In this document: piece after piece, positions 51,578-61,277 of the stretch
How the letters are laid out: every line of letters begins with the position of its first letter
Numbering within the stretch: position 1 is the first letter of the stretch
Assembly (NCBI RefSeq): GCF_050864855.1
Contig: NZ_JBOZWW010000056.1
Span: 1-64,000 of the forward strand
Length of the DNA stretch: 64,000 nt
Direction: 5' to 3'
Origin: Cardinium hertigii_C
GTDB taxonomy: Bacteria > Bacteroidota > Bacteroidia > Cytophagales > Amoebophilaceae
The notes under the pieces: generated by a model
Told to the model about the DNA's origin: nothing
What the model saw: only the letters and a program-made list of their open reading frames with translations
Databases searched by the model: none
Translations under genes and position numbers: made by a program

Positions 51578-53881
51578 TTATTTATTTTTTGATTTTAGAC
51601 TGTTTTCCATAATATTCAAACATTCTTTTAAGCTAAGCGACTTAGGATCTGTAATATCTTTAGGAATACGGGTATGTTTTTTGTCATTTTTAATATAAGC
51701 GCCCCATCTTCCATTTAAAATTTGTATACTTGGATCTTCAGGAAAAGTTTTGATCAATTTTTCAGCATCTACTTTCCGTTTGGCTTCAATAATTGCTATT
51801 GCATTTTGTTCATTCATGGTAAACGGATCATCTGTTTTTGGTATAGAATAAAAAAGCGAACCATGTTTAATGTATGGCCCAAATCGGCCTATATTGACCA
51901 TGAGTGGAAGGGTTTCAAAGGTCCCTACTAGGCGCGGTAGTTTAAAAAGTTCCAAGGCCTCTTCTAAGGTAATGGTTTCCATACGCTGATTGGCTTGTAG
52001 CCCTGCAAAACGAGGTGGTTCCTCACGACCATCTTCTTCAATGCCTAACTGAACCAATGGACCATATTTACCCAATCGGACTATTAACGAAGCATTGGTT
52101 GCTGGATCTTTTCCTAAAAGCCTCGTATAGTTTACCATAGTTCGGTCTATGTCCGCAGTAGCTTGCACTTTAGGGTAAAAGCTATTGTAGAATTCTTTTA
52201 GCATCTGATTCCAAATCTTTGTACCCTGTGCAATCTTATCCAATTCTTTTTCTACATGTGCAGTGAAATTATAGTCTGTTACATCAGAAAAGTGTTTAAC
52301 GAGAAAGTCATTGACGACAGCAGCCATATCCGTTGGGAAAAGCTTTTGCTTCTCTGCACGAACAATTTCAGTTAGTGTTTCTGTATGAATCAGTTTATTT
52401 TGTAGCGTCAATAACTTATAAGCTCGTGGAAAGCCTTCACGAGATTCCAATTTGATATACCCTCTTTTTTGAATGGTCGCGATAATAGGTGCATAAGTAG
52501 ATGGACGTCCGATTTCTTTTTCTTCTAGATCCCTGACCAAAGTAGCCTCTGTATAACGAGCAGGCGGATTACTGAACCGTTCTCTAGCCAATATTTTTTC
52601 CAGAACAAGTTCTTGACCTATATGAAGCGGTGGCAACATTGTTTTGCAATCTTCTGCTTCATCAACTTGATCGTGTAGATATGCCTTTAAAAAGCCTTCA
52701 AATTTTAATACCTCCCCGGTTGCGATTAGTGGCTGTTCTGTTGTAGAAATTTGGACCGTTGCTATTGTTTTTTCTATTTGTGCATCAGCCATTTGAGAAG
52801 CGATGGCCCTGCGCCAAATTAATTCGTACAGCCGTTGTTCGTCTTTATGGCTACTGGCTACTTTTAGTGCAAAATCAGTAGGTCGTATTGCTTCATGTGC
52901 CTCTTGTGCAGTAGATGATTTAGTGGTATACGCTCTAGCCTGAAAGTAAGTAGCCCCATAGATAGTTGAAACCGTTTCCGATATACTTTGTATCGCCTCT
53001 TTGGACAGATTAACTGAATCCGTTCTCATATAAGAAATTTTACCGGTTTCATAGAGCTGCTGAGCCAGTACCATAGTACGGTTTACAGAATAGCCAAGTT
53101 TTCTACTAGCCTCTTGTTGTAATGTAGAAGTAATAAAAGGGGGAGAAGGGGACCGTTTTAATGCTTTAGTATCCAATGCTTTAATAGAAAAAATGGCTTC
53201 TTGGCATTGTTCTAAAAATGCAAAGGCTTCCTCTGCTGTTTTAAATTTCTTTGTACCATCTGCCTTCAACAACTGTTGCGTTGGTAAAATAAAAAAAGCC
53301 GATACGGCAAAATGGGCAGTTGACACGAAACGATCAATAGCTCTTTCTCGTTCTACAACCATCCTTACCGCAACAGATTGTACACGGCCTGCAGAAAGAC
53401 CTGGTTTGATCTTTTTCCATAATAAAGGCGATAGATCATAGCCTACAAGTCTGTCTAAAACACGTCTGGCTTGTTGCGAATCTACCAAAGCTGAGTCAAT
53501 CGCACGTGGCTGTTTCAATGCGTTTAAAACAGCCATTTTAGTAATTTCTCTAAAGACAATGCGTTGCACCTGATTGTCTTTTAACCCAAGCGTCTCTTTT
53601 AAATGCCATGAAATAGACTCCCCTTCTCGATCGTCGTCGCTAGCTAGATAAACACAATCAGAACCAATAGCCAATTTTTTAAGATGTTGTACCACCCGTT
53701 CCTTTCCAGGACTGATTTCGTAACTAGGCAAAAACCCTTCCTCAATGTTAATGGCATTATTCCCTTTAATAAGATCTCTAATATGACCATTAGAAGAGGC
53801 TACTTGATAGTTACTGCCTAAATAACGTTCTAGCGTTTTGGCTTTTGCAGGTGACTCAACAATAACTAAATTTTTTACCAT
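51578..53881 (-). CDS. topA: DNA topoisomerase I (type IA)
   Basis: Relaxes negative supercoils. It is 767 aa. The TOPRIM domain shows VESPAKAKTLERYLG (Glu) and ASDDDREGESISWHL (Asp-x-Asp). The nucleophile Tyr is in ISYMRTDSVNLS near residue 290. Gate and strand-binding motifs (GYDLSPLLWKKI, AHEAIRPTDF, GRPSTYA) are present. The C-terminus has no Cys4 zinc fingers; instead it has three GxxGPYIK-type repeats (GKYGPLVQLG, GRFGPYIKHG, GRWGAYIKND), as usual in Bacteroidota. The start MVKNLVIVES is the family start. Confidence 0.97.
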   Translation of the reverse strand: MVKNLVIVESPAKAKTLERYLGSNYQVASSNGHIRDLIKGNNAINIEEGFLPSYEISPGKERVVQHLKKLAIGSDCVYLASDDDREGESISWHLKETLGLKDNQVQRIVFREITKMAVLNALKQPRAIDSALVDSQQARRVLDRLVGYDLSPLLWKKIKPGLSAGRVQSVAVRMVVERERAIDRFVSTAHFAVSAFFILPTQQLLKADGTKKFKTAEEAFAFLEQCQEAIFSIKALDTKALKRSPSPPFITSTLQQEASRKLGYSVNRTMVLAQQLYETGKISYMRTDSVNLSKEAIQSISETVSTIYGATYFQARAYTTKSSTAQEAHEAIRPTDFALKVASSHKDEQRLYELIWRRAIASQMADAQIEKTIATVQISTTEQPLIATGEVLKFEGFLKAYLHDQVDEAEDCKTMLPPLHIGQELVLEKILARERFSNPPARYTEATLVRDLEEKEIGRPSTYAPIIATIQKRGYIKLESREGFPRAYKLLTLQNKLIHTETLTEIVRAEKQKLFPTDMAAVVNDFLVKHFSDVTDYNFTAHVEKELDKIAQGTKIWNQMLKEFYNSFYPKVQATADIDRTMVNYTRLLGKDPATNASLIVRLGKYGPLVQLGIEEDGREEPPRFAGLQANQRMETITLEEALELFKLPRLVGTFETLPLMVNIGRFGPYIKHGSLFYSIPKTDDPFTMNEQNAIAIIEAKRKVDAEKLIKTFPEDPSIQILNGRWGAYIKNDKKHTRIPKDITDPKSLSLKECLNIMENSLKSKNK

Positions 53882-54040
53882 AGCAATCTTTGTTGTAATA
53901 AAATCGTATGTTACAATGACATTATATAATATAATGATTATAGAGCTATAATATCAAACTTACACAAATACTAATTTGTGCAAAGCAGCGTATGGTTTTT
54001 TCATGATTAGTATAGTGGCCTGAACAATACATTATGCTAA

Positions 54041-56662
54041 CTAACGGATACTAGGTGCAAGGGTGAAATGATATTCAAAAGAACTTTTAGCACTCCGTAT
54101 ATCTTTTACAGGATCCAATCTATAACCAAAATCCAAACCAAGCATTGGTATAAGAGGTATAGGCAAGATAAGACGTATGCCACCACCTATAGATTTTTTC
54201 ATATTGTATAGATTGAAATCTTTATAGTTTAACCAACTATCGCCTATTTCTACAAATCCCAATAAATAGCAACAAATAGGTGCCAACGCAACTGGGTAAC
54301 GCAACTCTGAAACAAACTTATTAAATAAAACACCCCCTTTTATATTTCTTGTATAGTCCTCTGGTGTAAGACACTCATCTGGATAACCACGTAGCGTAAC
54401 AAAATTAGTACCCAATAATTTTATCGGCGTACTGGATGTACCGCCCAAATAAAATCGCTCAAAAGGTCCTATGTTTTTTCTAGACAAACTGTGTAAAAAT
54501 CCAACATGGCCCCGAAAATGCAAGACAACATTACCAAACAAACGTTTAAAGTAATATCCATCCATTATAAATTTCCCAAATTCTTTAACCCGTGGTATAG
54601 CTGTTGTTACAGAGGGCCTATAACCCAACAAAGTATAGGGAGGTGTTAAGGTTAAAAAGTTAGACCAAGAAGCTCCACTAGTAGGATAGTTTGGATGATT
54701 GATACTAGAATATTGGCAGGCAAAATCTAATGTAAAATCATGTACGGGTCCTGATCTTTTTGTCTGATCTTGTAATAATGGATAGGATGTATACTTGTGG
54801 TAGTGGTAGTCCAGTCCCCAATGGATTTCCCAATATTTAGCAAACTTTTTTCCTAGGCCTACTCGGCCACCAATTGAGGAAATTGTACATTTTTTATCTT
54901 GTTTTGCAACTGGGAATATATTTAAGTCTACCCAATCGTCCAATGCATGATTTCCAATGTACAAAGCGTTTTGAAAGGCACTATTGAAGCTTATAGAAAA
55001 TATATAAGGATGGGCTTTTAACCAAAGCCAAGGTTCTTGAAAAGAAAAAGTGAAATTTTTGTAATCTTTACCATTTATCTGAGCGGTTACATGCAACTCC
55101 TGCGCACCTCCTATGGGTATTTTTTTTGTAAAAAGGTTTTTTAAAGAAACATTATTAGAACCAAGCGTAAGCCCGGCCATAATACCGTGACCACCAGTGC
55201 AATTGAGTTTAATATCAAACTTAGGCTGTTCCTCTACTGAATAGATCAGGTCTACTGTATTTTTTGCTTGGTTTGGTTGTATATCTGGATTTAATTTTTC
55301 ATTCTTAAATAATTCTAACATTGCCAAATTGCGTATGGATGCTCGAACAAGTCCTTCGTTGTATTTTTCTCCAGGTAAGGTCAGTAGCTCACGGCGAATA
55401 ACGTAATCATGGGTTAATGTATTGCCTATAATATCTACTTGACCGATGGTAAACTGTTTACCTTCGTGCATTCTAATTTCTAGATCCACCTGATTGTCTT
55501 CTAGACTGGTTTCAACAACTTCTGCACAGAAATTAAAATATCCATTATTGGCATATAAATCACGAATGGTTGGGGCTGCAATGCCAGGAGTAAATCGGCT
55601 CTTAATATAGTCTGGATCATAGACTCTTCCTTTCTGCAGGTTTAACCACTTATCTAGTACTTGATCACTATAAATATAATTACCTACCCATTTGATATGG
55701 CGGATCGTATATTGCTTTCCTTCATTAATTTTTAAATAAATATTTAGCTTTCCAGCCCTAGAAGGTTTCAAACGCTCTATTGCAATATGTACGTCTCGAA
55801 ATCCTTTTGATTGATAGAAAAGCATCAAATTCTCTTTAGCCTTTAGATATTTTTCTTCTGTGAAAACAGAAGGGAAAAAAGAAACATGACTAAATAAATA
55901 ACGCTTCACTTCATCTATCGTTTTAGGCAATTGCAACAGTACACCGCCTTTTCGAATCGGTGCTAGGGTGATACTTTTTTTTAAAATATCCTGGACCAGT
56001 GTAAAATGGGGTGCTTCCTTTAACGCTTTAATATTATAAAGTAAGAGATCGGTATCTAAATGGTTGTTTCCTTCGAGAATGATTTTATGCACTGTACTTT
56101 TTTTACCTTTATCTATCTTAAGTTTTAAGGTAATTTTTTGATCCATTCCTTGAAAAGGAATCAATTCTGTAGAGAGCAGCACATTCCTGAAGCCTTTTTC
56201 CAAAAAGAATTTTTTAATCTTAGCAATCGTTTTTTGAAGAAAAAGTGGAGACAATGCAATATTATTATCTATGGGAACGGTTTCTAGAAGGGCTTTTTGG
56301 TCTTTTTTGGTTAACCCTTCTAACAGATAGTTGACCAACTGAGGATGCTCTTCTACACGAATAATAAACGTTGCTAAATGATTGATCTGATCCACTTCAG
56401 ATAAATAGATCGCAACAGATTTGATACCATCATGTTTGGCAATTTTTCGAATAGAACGAGGAATTTGTTCAGAAGATGAATCAATTATTTTGCCCTCTTG
56501 TAAACCAGAAAGTCTAATCAATACGTCAGTATCTACAAAAAGATTGCCTTCTACCTGAATTTTGCGTACAGTATAACCAGTTGTATTAAGAGTGGGTTGT
56601 GCCCATCCTATATGTAGATAGCACAGAATAAATAAGCCGCACAACCGCTTAATTTTTTTCAT
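54041..56662 (-). CDS. bamA: Outer-membrane protein assembly factor BamA
   Basis: The Omp85 core of the BAM complex that folds beta-barrels into the outer membrane. It is 873 aa from the ATG at 56662, which gives a proper signal peptide (MKKIKRLCGLFILCYLHIGW then AQ); the longer frame to 56746 adds an implausible basic leader. Five POTRA-like repeats occupy about residues 30-460 (e.g. HIKWVGNYIYSDQVLDKWL, VDIIGNTLTHDYVIRRELL). A 16-strand barrel follows, with the conserved LRGYPDECLTP (the VRGF/Y-type motif of Omp85) and FGYRLDP near the end. It works with TamB. Confidence 0.95.
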   Translation of the reverse strand: MKKIKRLCGLFILCYLHIGWAQPTLNTTGYTVRKIQVEGNLFVDTDVLIRLSGLQEGKIIDSSSEQIPRSIRKIAKHDGIKSVAIYLSEVDQINHLATFIIRVEEHPQLVNYLLEGLTKKDQKALLETVPIDNNIALSPLFLQKTIAKIKKFFLEKGFRNVLLSTELIPFQGMDQKITLKLKIDKGKKSTVHKIILEGNNHLDTDLLLYNIKALKEAPHFTLVQDILKKSITLAPIRKGGVLLQLPKTIDEVKRYLFSHVSFFPSVFTEEKYLKAKENLMLFYQSKGFRDVHIAIERLKPSRAGKLNIYLKINEGKQYTIRHIKWVGNYIYSDQVLDKWLNLQKGRVYDPDYIKSRFTPGIAAPTIRDLYANNGYFNFCAEVVETSLEDNQVDLEIRMHEGKQFTIGQVDIIGNTLTHDYVIRRELLTLPGEKYNEGLVRASIRNLAMLELFKNEKLNPDIQPNQAKNTVDLIYSVEEQPKFDIKLNCTGGHGIMAGLTLGSNNVSLKNLFTKKIPIGGAQELHVTAQINGKDYKNFTFSFQEPWLWLKAHPYIFSISFNSAFQNALYIGNHALDDWVDLNIFPVAKQDKKCTISSIGGRVGLGKKFAKYWEIHWGLDYHYHKYTSYPLLQDQTKRSGPVHDFTLDFACQYSSINHPNYPTSGASWSNFLTLTPPYTLLGYRPSVTTAIPRVKEFGKFIMDGYYFKRLFGNVVLHFRGHVGFLHSLSRKNIGPFERFYLGGTSSTPIKLLGTNFVTLRGYPDECLTPEDYTRNIKGGVLFNKFVSELRYPVALAPICCYLLGFVEIGDSWLNYKDFNLYNMKKSIGGGIRLILPIPLIPMLGLDFGYRLDPVKDIRSAKSSFEYHFTLAPSIR

Positions 56663-56806
56663 ATTTGTAGCAATCATTAGCATAATAAATAGAATAAATG
56701 TTCTTTTTCGTTGAAGATTCAAAAAATACAGCTTACCACGAGACAACTTCTTCCGAATATAGGGAATTATTAATGGTATGGCATACTAAAATGCACTACA
56801 TTATAA

Positions 56807-57853
56807 TTATATAATCAACATAGAATCGCCATACAGAAAAAATCGATAGGCTTCTTTGATTGCTTCGGCATACGCATCTAAAATTAATTCCTCTCCTCCA
56901 AAAGCAGCTACACTCACCAAAGAAATAGAAGAAGGAAGATGAAAGGTAGTCAATAATGCATTGCAAACTTTAAAAGAATAAGAAGGTAAAATAAACTTAT
57001 TGGTCCAGTCACTGGCTGGTTTTATTTGACAAGCAACTGAAACAGAGGATTCTATAGCTCTTAATACTGAAGTCCCCACAGCACAAACTTTTTTTTGATG
57101 CTGCAAGCTGTCGTTTACCACCATTGCCGTTTCTGGGGTGATCGTAAAACGCTCAGAAGAAGCCCTTACCTTGGTTAGATCTTCCATATCAATGGTACTC
57201 AGTTCACCTAAACCAATGTGCAATGTAACCGGTACAACAGAAATGTTCTGTAAAGCTAAATATTTCAATAGATAAGGGGTAAAATGCAATCCAGCAGCTG
57301 GCAATACAATACTACCTATATTTTGCGCAAATATAGTCTGATAATAGTCTCTATCTTCTGGCTTAGAAGAACGTCCTATTTGAGGAGGTAAAGGCATATG
57401 GCCAATTTGGTTGATCAGTGCATAAAATTCTTCTTCCGTGCGGTCAAACAACAATTTAAGGGTACGGCCTCTTGAAGTTGTATTATCTATAATTTCAGCC
57501 ACCAACTCACCATTTCCAAAATAAATTTTATTCCCTATACGAATTTTGCGTGCTGGCTCTACAATGGTATCCCACAAACCATGCTCATCATTTAATTTTC
57601 GTAATAAAAGTACTTCTACTTGTGCATTTGTTTTTTCTTTACAACCATAAAGCTTACAAGGTAATACTTTAGAATCATTGACCACCAAGGTGTCCCCTTC
57701 ACTAAAATAAGTAGGCAGGTCTTTAAAGGTTTTATGCTCTATTTTGCCGCTATTTTTGTGTACAACCATTAAACGGGCATCTTCCTTTCCCTCGATTGGA
57801 TACTGTGCAATGCTATGCGCTGGCAGCTCAAACTTAAAATTTGATAGTTTCAT
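56807..57853 (-). CDS. queA: S-adenosylmethionine:tRNA ribosyltransferase-isomerase
   Basis: Converts preQ1 in tRNA to epoxyqueuosine using the ribosyl part of SAM. It is 348 aa from the ATG at 57853 (MKLSNFKFELP), the canonical QueA start; the longer frame to 57913 adds 20 unlikely residues. Motifs are EGKEDARLMV near residue 23, VVNDSKVLP, GLWDTIVEPARKIRIGN, TIFAQNIGSIVLPAAGLHFT, VPVTLHIGLGEL and GTSVLRAIES. The order is complete. Genes for preQ1 synthesis are not in the window, so preQ1 may be imported. Confidence 0.96.
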   Translation of the reverse strand: MKLSNFKFELPAHSIAQYPIEGKEDARLMVVHKNSGKIEHKTFKDLPTYFSEGDTLVVNDSKVLPCKLYGCKEKTNAQVEVLLLRKLNDEHGLWDTIVEPARKIRIGNKIYFGNGELVAEIIDNTTSRGRTLKLLFDRTEEEFYALINQIGHMPLPPQIGRSSKPEDRDYYQTIFAQNIGSIVLPAAGLHFTPYLLKYLALQNISVVPVTLHIGLGELSTIDMEDLTKVRASSERFTITPETAMVVNDSLQHQKKVCAVGTSVLRAIESSVSVACQIKPASDWTNKFILPSYSFKVCNALLTTFHLPSSISLVSVAAFGGEELILDAYAEAIKEAYRFFLYGDSMLII

Positions 57854-57976
57854 AGTATGTATATAATTTAAAAAAGTTATATGCCCTTTGTAGGCTGCTT
57901 TGGTCCAATGCACCTAGTTGTCCATTAACGATCATTATCTATCCTTCAATTATTTAACGATACCTGGCAGGTATGA

Positions 57977-58606
57977 TTAAAATAAAAAACACAAATCAAG
58001 GCAAAAAAAGTTATTATGAAGATAGGTTGAACCATCATTTGAATCTTTTTTATACATCACACCAGGTACATCCCAACAATAACTTAATCCTATAGCAAGG
58101 CTATTGGTCAAACTAAAATCATACTTTAGACCACCACCTAAAAGGATAAAACAGCCTAAGGGCCGTTGGGTCAAAACAGCAGCTTTGTCTGAATCGGATT
58201 GTGGATCGAATCGTCTAGGTAAATGTATAGAGGGTATGAGACCTAGCTTACAATAGATGCTGGTATCAATCATTACCTCACTGGTATAAAATCTACATAG
58301 ACAAGGTATCCAGAGATAACGTAAAGAACAAGCTCTATAACTAGCCGCACGTGTCCATTCCATATGGCTTAAAACATAGGAAATACCTACACTAAGGCCA
58401 ACGTACTCCTGTAGCACAAAGTGATAGGCACCACCAAAATGTAAGCTTAAGGAATTCCCTTTCGTATCAAGGGGTGGGTTCATTCGACTATACACCCTAT
58501 TAATAGTGTAAGAAGGGGACAATTCAGCACTAAAACGACCAGGTAATGCTATGGCATTACTAAGACCCATTGAAAAATACAAAGCTAAAATTACCATCCT
58601 CCTCAT
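57977..58606 (-). CDS. Small outer-membrane beta-barrel protein
   Basis: A 209-aa protein with a signal peptide (MRRMVILALYFSMGLSNAIA) and alternating strands of an eight- or ten-strand barrel (SLSLHFGGAYHFVLQEYVGL, LGGGLKYDFSLTNSLAIGLSY). It ends in Phe (DLCFLF), as barrel C-termini do. It resembles the PorT/OmpA-like barrel families of Bacteroidota, but the specific family is not recognisable by eye. Six Cys residues are unusual for a barrel. Confidence 0.65.
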   Translation of the reverse strand: MRRMVILALYFSMGLSNAIALPGRFSAELSPSYTINRVYSRMNPPLDTKGNSLSLHFGGAYHFVLQEYVGLSVGISYVLSHMEWTRAASYRACSLRYLWIPCLCRFYTSEVMIDTSIYCKLGLIPSIHLPRRFDPQSDSDKAAVLTQRPLGCFILLGGGLKYDFSLTNSLAIGLSYCWDVPGVMYKKDSNDGSTYLHNNFFCLDLCFLF

Positions 58607-58869
58607 AGGGAACTAAATTACAGCTATTTTATGGTAAAAATAAATTTATATTTATTTAATTATACTAAGTTTTTATTTTCCACCTTTTAATACAGTCTCT
58701 CTGGCTGGAACAAGCTCCCAAAATAAAATTCTAAATTTTACATAAAGTGCCATCGGATCATGGAACAATAAGTTCATACTTTAAAAAAGCGTCTTTAAGG
58801 AAACTATTTTTTATATTTATTTAGCATCCATAATCTCTGTATAGCATACCCACTATTGATTTATAGCCT

Positions 58870-59235
58870 ATGCCTACAAAAAACATGGCACAATCCTTTG
58901 GTCAATACGCAGAAATAGTTGCTGCAGATTACTTAGTAAAAAAAGGATTTAAGATACTGGCGCAAAATTTTCGTTACAAACGCTTTGAAATAGATCTTAT
59001 TGTTAAAAAAGACGAATTGATTGTTTTTGTTGAGGTAAAAGCACGTAAGAATAATTTATTTGGCTATCCAGAAGATTTTGTTAACCAAAAGAAAATGCGT
59101 GCCCTACGCGTGGCTGCCACACACTACTTACGTACCCAAAATAGCCAACAGGCCATACGTTTCGATATTATAGCGGTACTAGGTAGTCAAGAACAAATTA
59201 CCCAAATTGTACATTTGGAAGATGGTTTCTATTGA
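58870..59235 (+). CDS. UPF0102 family protein YraN
   Basis: A 121-aa Holliday-junction-resolvase-like fold protein of unproven role. Family motifs are GQYAEIVAADYLVKKGFKIL at residues 11-30, NFRYKRFEIDLIVKKD (with Glu and Asp of the nuclease-like core), and VFVEVKARKNN near residue 50 (ExK). The sequence has normal family length and stands alone on the plus strand. Confidence 0.92.
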   Translation: MPTKNMAQSFGQYAEIVAADYLVKKGFKILAQNFRYKRFEIDLIVKKDELIVFVEVKARKNNLFGYPEDFVNQKKMRALRVAATHYLRTQNSQQAIRFDIIAVLGSQEQITQIVHLEDGFY

Positions 59236-59351
59236 ATTTCTATTAATAAAATTTCTTGTAGCCAAAGACATTTTTGTGCTACGTTTTATTTGTTTGTAAA
59301 ATGTAACCGCCAGATGGCTGACTAGATACTTTATAGTCTATTATTATTTTG

Positions 59352-60017
59352 ATGACCTTACTTGTATCTTTAACGACTCAAACAAATCAAGCGCTGCCAT
59401 CGGCTGCTGCATGGCGATCTGCTGTCGAATATGCTGCAGCCTTATTACATAGAGGAGGCATCATTGCCCTACCCACCGATACGGTTTATGGATTGGCTTG
59501 CTTGGCGCAAAATAAGCAAGCGTTAAGAAAATTGTTTCAAATCAAAGAACGTACAAACGACAAGCCGATTGCGCTTTGTATAGGAGCTATTCAAGAGATC
59601 ACTAAATATGGTAAAGTAGACCTAAAGATTATACCTTTACTAAATAGTTTACTTCCTGGACCGGTTACGCTGCTTTTTGAAGCATGGCCAATGGATAAAG
59701 AAGGAATCGCTAACAGTCATTTAGTAGCCATTCGTATGCCAGATCACCCGTTTATCCTACAAGTTGCCCAACTTTGTAACGGAGCGATTGCCTTAACCAG
59801 TGCCAATAAAAGTAGAGCGCCGAGTTGTCTAAAGGTGGAAGAATTTAAGCCACTTTGGTGTGATTTAGATGCAGTTTTTGATGAAGGTAAATTGGGTACC
59901 ATAGATCCGATGAGATTAGGTTCTACTATTATAGACCTCTCCATTGAAGGATCTTTTAAAATTGTAAGAAATGGATGTGCATTGAATGATGTAAAAAAGA
60001 TTCTATCCATCTTTTAG
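59352..60017 (+). CDS. tsaC: L-threonylcarbamoyladenylate synthase (TsaC/Sua5/YrdC)
   Basis: Makes threonylcarbamoyl-AMP for t6A formation. Core motifs are GGIIALPTDTVYGLAC near residue 35, LFQIKERTNDKPIALCI near 62, LLPGPVTLLFEAW near 105, VAIRMPDHPF and ALTSANKSRAPSC. At 221 aa it is the single YrdC domain without the Sua5 C-terminal extension. The start is the ATG at 59352, one codon inside a TTG. The pathway partner tsaE is at 48840. Confidence 0.93.
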   Translation: MTLLVSLTTQTNQALPSAAAWRSAVEYAAALLHRGGIIALPTDTVYGLACLAQNKQALRKLFQIKERTNDKPIALCIGAIQEITKYGKVDLKIIPLLNSLLPGPVTLLFEAWPMDKEGIANSHLVAIRMPDHPFILQVAQLCNGAIALTSANKSRAPSCLKVEEFKPLWCDLDAVFDEGKLGTIDPMRLGSTIIDLSIEGSFKIVRNGCALNDVKKILSIF

Positions 60018-60145
60018 CCATTTAACGATAATGGCCATCCAGTAGCCCGACGCATTTAGGCAATATTTGGCAAATATCTTTTTATATACTAAATTAGTTT
60101 AGTTTATCTGGTTGCCAGCTGTAATGTACAAAATAGCTATTTTTT

Positions 60146-60227
60146 GCGCATGTGGTGAAATAGGTATACACGCCATCTTGAGGGGGTGGTGCTTTCGGGC
60201 GTGGGGGTTCGAGTCCCCCTTTGCGCA
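60146..60227 (+). tRNA. tRNA-Leu (GAG)
   Basis: An 82-nt class II tRNA with a long variable arm. Acceptor GCGCATG pairs with TTTGCGC (one T-T mismatch and one G-T). Anticodon stem CCATC/GGTGG with loop TTGAGGG gives GAG. The T arm is GGGGG-TTCGAGT-CCCCC. Discriminator A at 60227; CCA is not encoded. Confidence 0.93.
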
Positions 60228-60257
60228 CAAAAAATTAAAATTAGCCGGGTAAAGCCT

Positions 60258-60289
60258 AACCCTTCACGGGTTCCAATCTGCTTTTGCAG
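60258..60289 (+). other. Two small hairpins between tRNA-Leu and tRNA-Val
   Basis: AACCC-ttcac-GGGTT at 60258-60272 and CTGC-tttt-GCAG at 60278-60289, in a locally GC-richer spacer of 72 bp. Likely processing structures of a dual tRNA transcript; no RNA family recognised. Confidence 0.4.
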
Positions 60290-60299
60290 GCGTCATTAG

Positions 60300-60374
60300 G
60301 GGTGGTTAGCTCAGATGGTTTAGAGCATTCCGTTGACATCGGAAAGGTCGTTGGTTCAAATCCAATGCCACCCA
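60300..60374 (+). tRNA. tRNA-Val (GAC)
   Basis: A 75-nt cloverleaf. Acceptor GGGTGGT pairs with GCCACCC (one T-G), D arm GCTC/GAGC, anticodon stem TTCCG/CGGAA with loop TTGACAT giving GAC, and T arm GTTGG-TTCAAAT-CCAAT. Discriminator A; CCA is not encoded. Together with tRNA-Val(TAC) at 47624, both valine anticodon classes are covered. Confidence 0.94.
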
Positions 60375-60457
60375 CAACAGGTAAAATATGCCAGGTAACT
60401 GCTATTTCGATTGAAAAAGATCCTTTCTAAGTGCTAAATATTTAAATAAATTGACCA

Positions 60458-61273
60458 TTGCGTACCCAGAAAAGATTTCTAGATTATTTCGAAAATAAAT
60501 ATCAACTTATTATTCGAAATGTTGAAAATTTTGCGGAGTATATAACGCCTTCTTTCAGCTATGTAACCTTGATGACAATATTTTTATCTTGGTTATGTAT
60601 AAGTTTTGGTCTGAGCCTATGGCTGGCTAAAACTGTTTTAGCTAGGTGGATGAACCCCATCTATATAGAAACAGAAAATCAAAAAAAAATACTTTCCTTA
60701 GCGACTACCGTAGAAGCCTTAGAGCAACAGATTACTGCTCAAACTAAATTTATTGCGACCCTCCAAAAAATCATTCAAGGAACCTCTAAATCTTCACTTC
60801 CTTCGTCATCTCTTACTACTATTCCAGAATCAATAGAAGAAGACGCTAAAGTGGCTTCATCGGTAGCCATATCTACCAACCAAGAAAATACTATTCAGAG
60901 TAGGTCTTTTTTATTGTTTCCTCCTATTAATGGAATGATTACAAAACCATTTCATAAAGCAGGTAACCATTATGGCGTTGATATTGTCGCAAAAGAAAAA
61001 GATCCTATTAAAGCCATATCAACTGGTATGGTGATTTTTTCCGATTGGTCCGTGGATACCGGATGGGTGATTGTCATTCAGCATTACAATAACGTTGTTT
61101 CAATCTGTAAGCATTGTGCCATTTTATTTAAAAAAGTTGGTAACTTGGTTAAAGCAGGTGATGTAGTGGCGCTTATGGGTAATTCTGGAGAAATCTCCAC
61201 AGGGCCCCATCTACATTTTGAGCTTTGGAACGAAGGTGTTGCATTAAATCCAGAAGACTATATTAATACCTAA
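60458..61273 (+). CDS. M23-family metallopeptidase (LytM domain)
   Basis: A 271-aa envelope protein. One membrane helix (about residues 35-58) is followed by a short coiled coil (TVEALEQQITAQTKFIATLQ), a Ser-rich linker, and a C-terminal LytM domain. The zinc ligands are visible: NHYGVDIVA (His, Asp) near residue 172 and GPHLHFELW (HxH) near residue 252. It either cuts peptidoglycan cross-links or acts as a regulator. The start codon is TTG at 60458; no ATG gives the anchor. It lies 4 bp upstream of the bactofilin gene. M23 peptidase plus bactofilin is a recurrent pair that shapes the cell wall. Confidence 0.92.
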   Translation: MRTQKRFLDYFENKYQLIIRNVENFAEYITPSFSYVTLMTIFLSWLCISFGLSLWLAKTVLARWMNPIYIETENQKKILSLATTVEALEQQITAQTKFIATLQKIIQGTSKSSLPSSSLTTIPESIEEDAKVASSVAISTNQENTIQSRSFLLFPPINGMITKPFHKAGNHYGVDIVAKEKDPIKAISTGMVIFSDWSVDTGWVIVIQHYNNVVSICKHCAILFKKVGNLVKAGDVVALMGNSGEISTGPHLHFELWNEGVALNPEDYINT

Positions 61274-61277
61274 AAAA

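Noticed and set aside
56663..56746. Longer start for bamA
   Set aside because: It would bury the clear signal peptide starting at 56662 behind 28 basic residues.
60228..60299. Small SRP RNA or other known ncRNA between the tRNAs
   Set aside because: The conserved SRP apical motif (GGAAGGAAGCAG type) is absent; only two short hairpins are seen.
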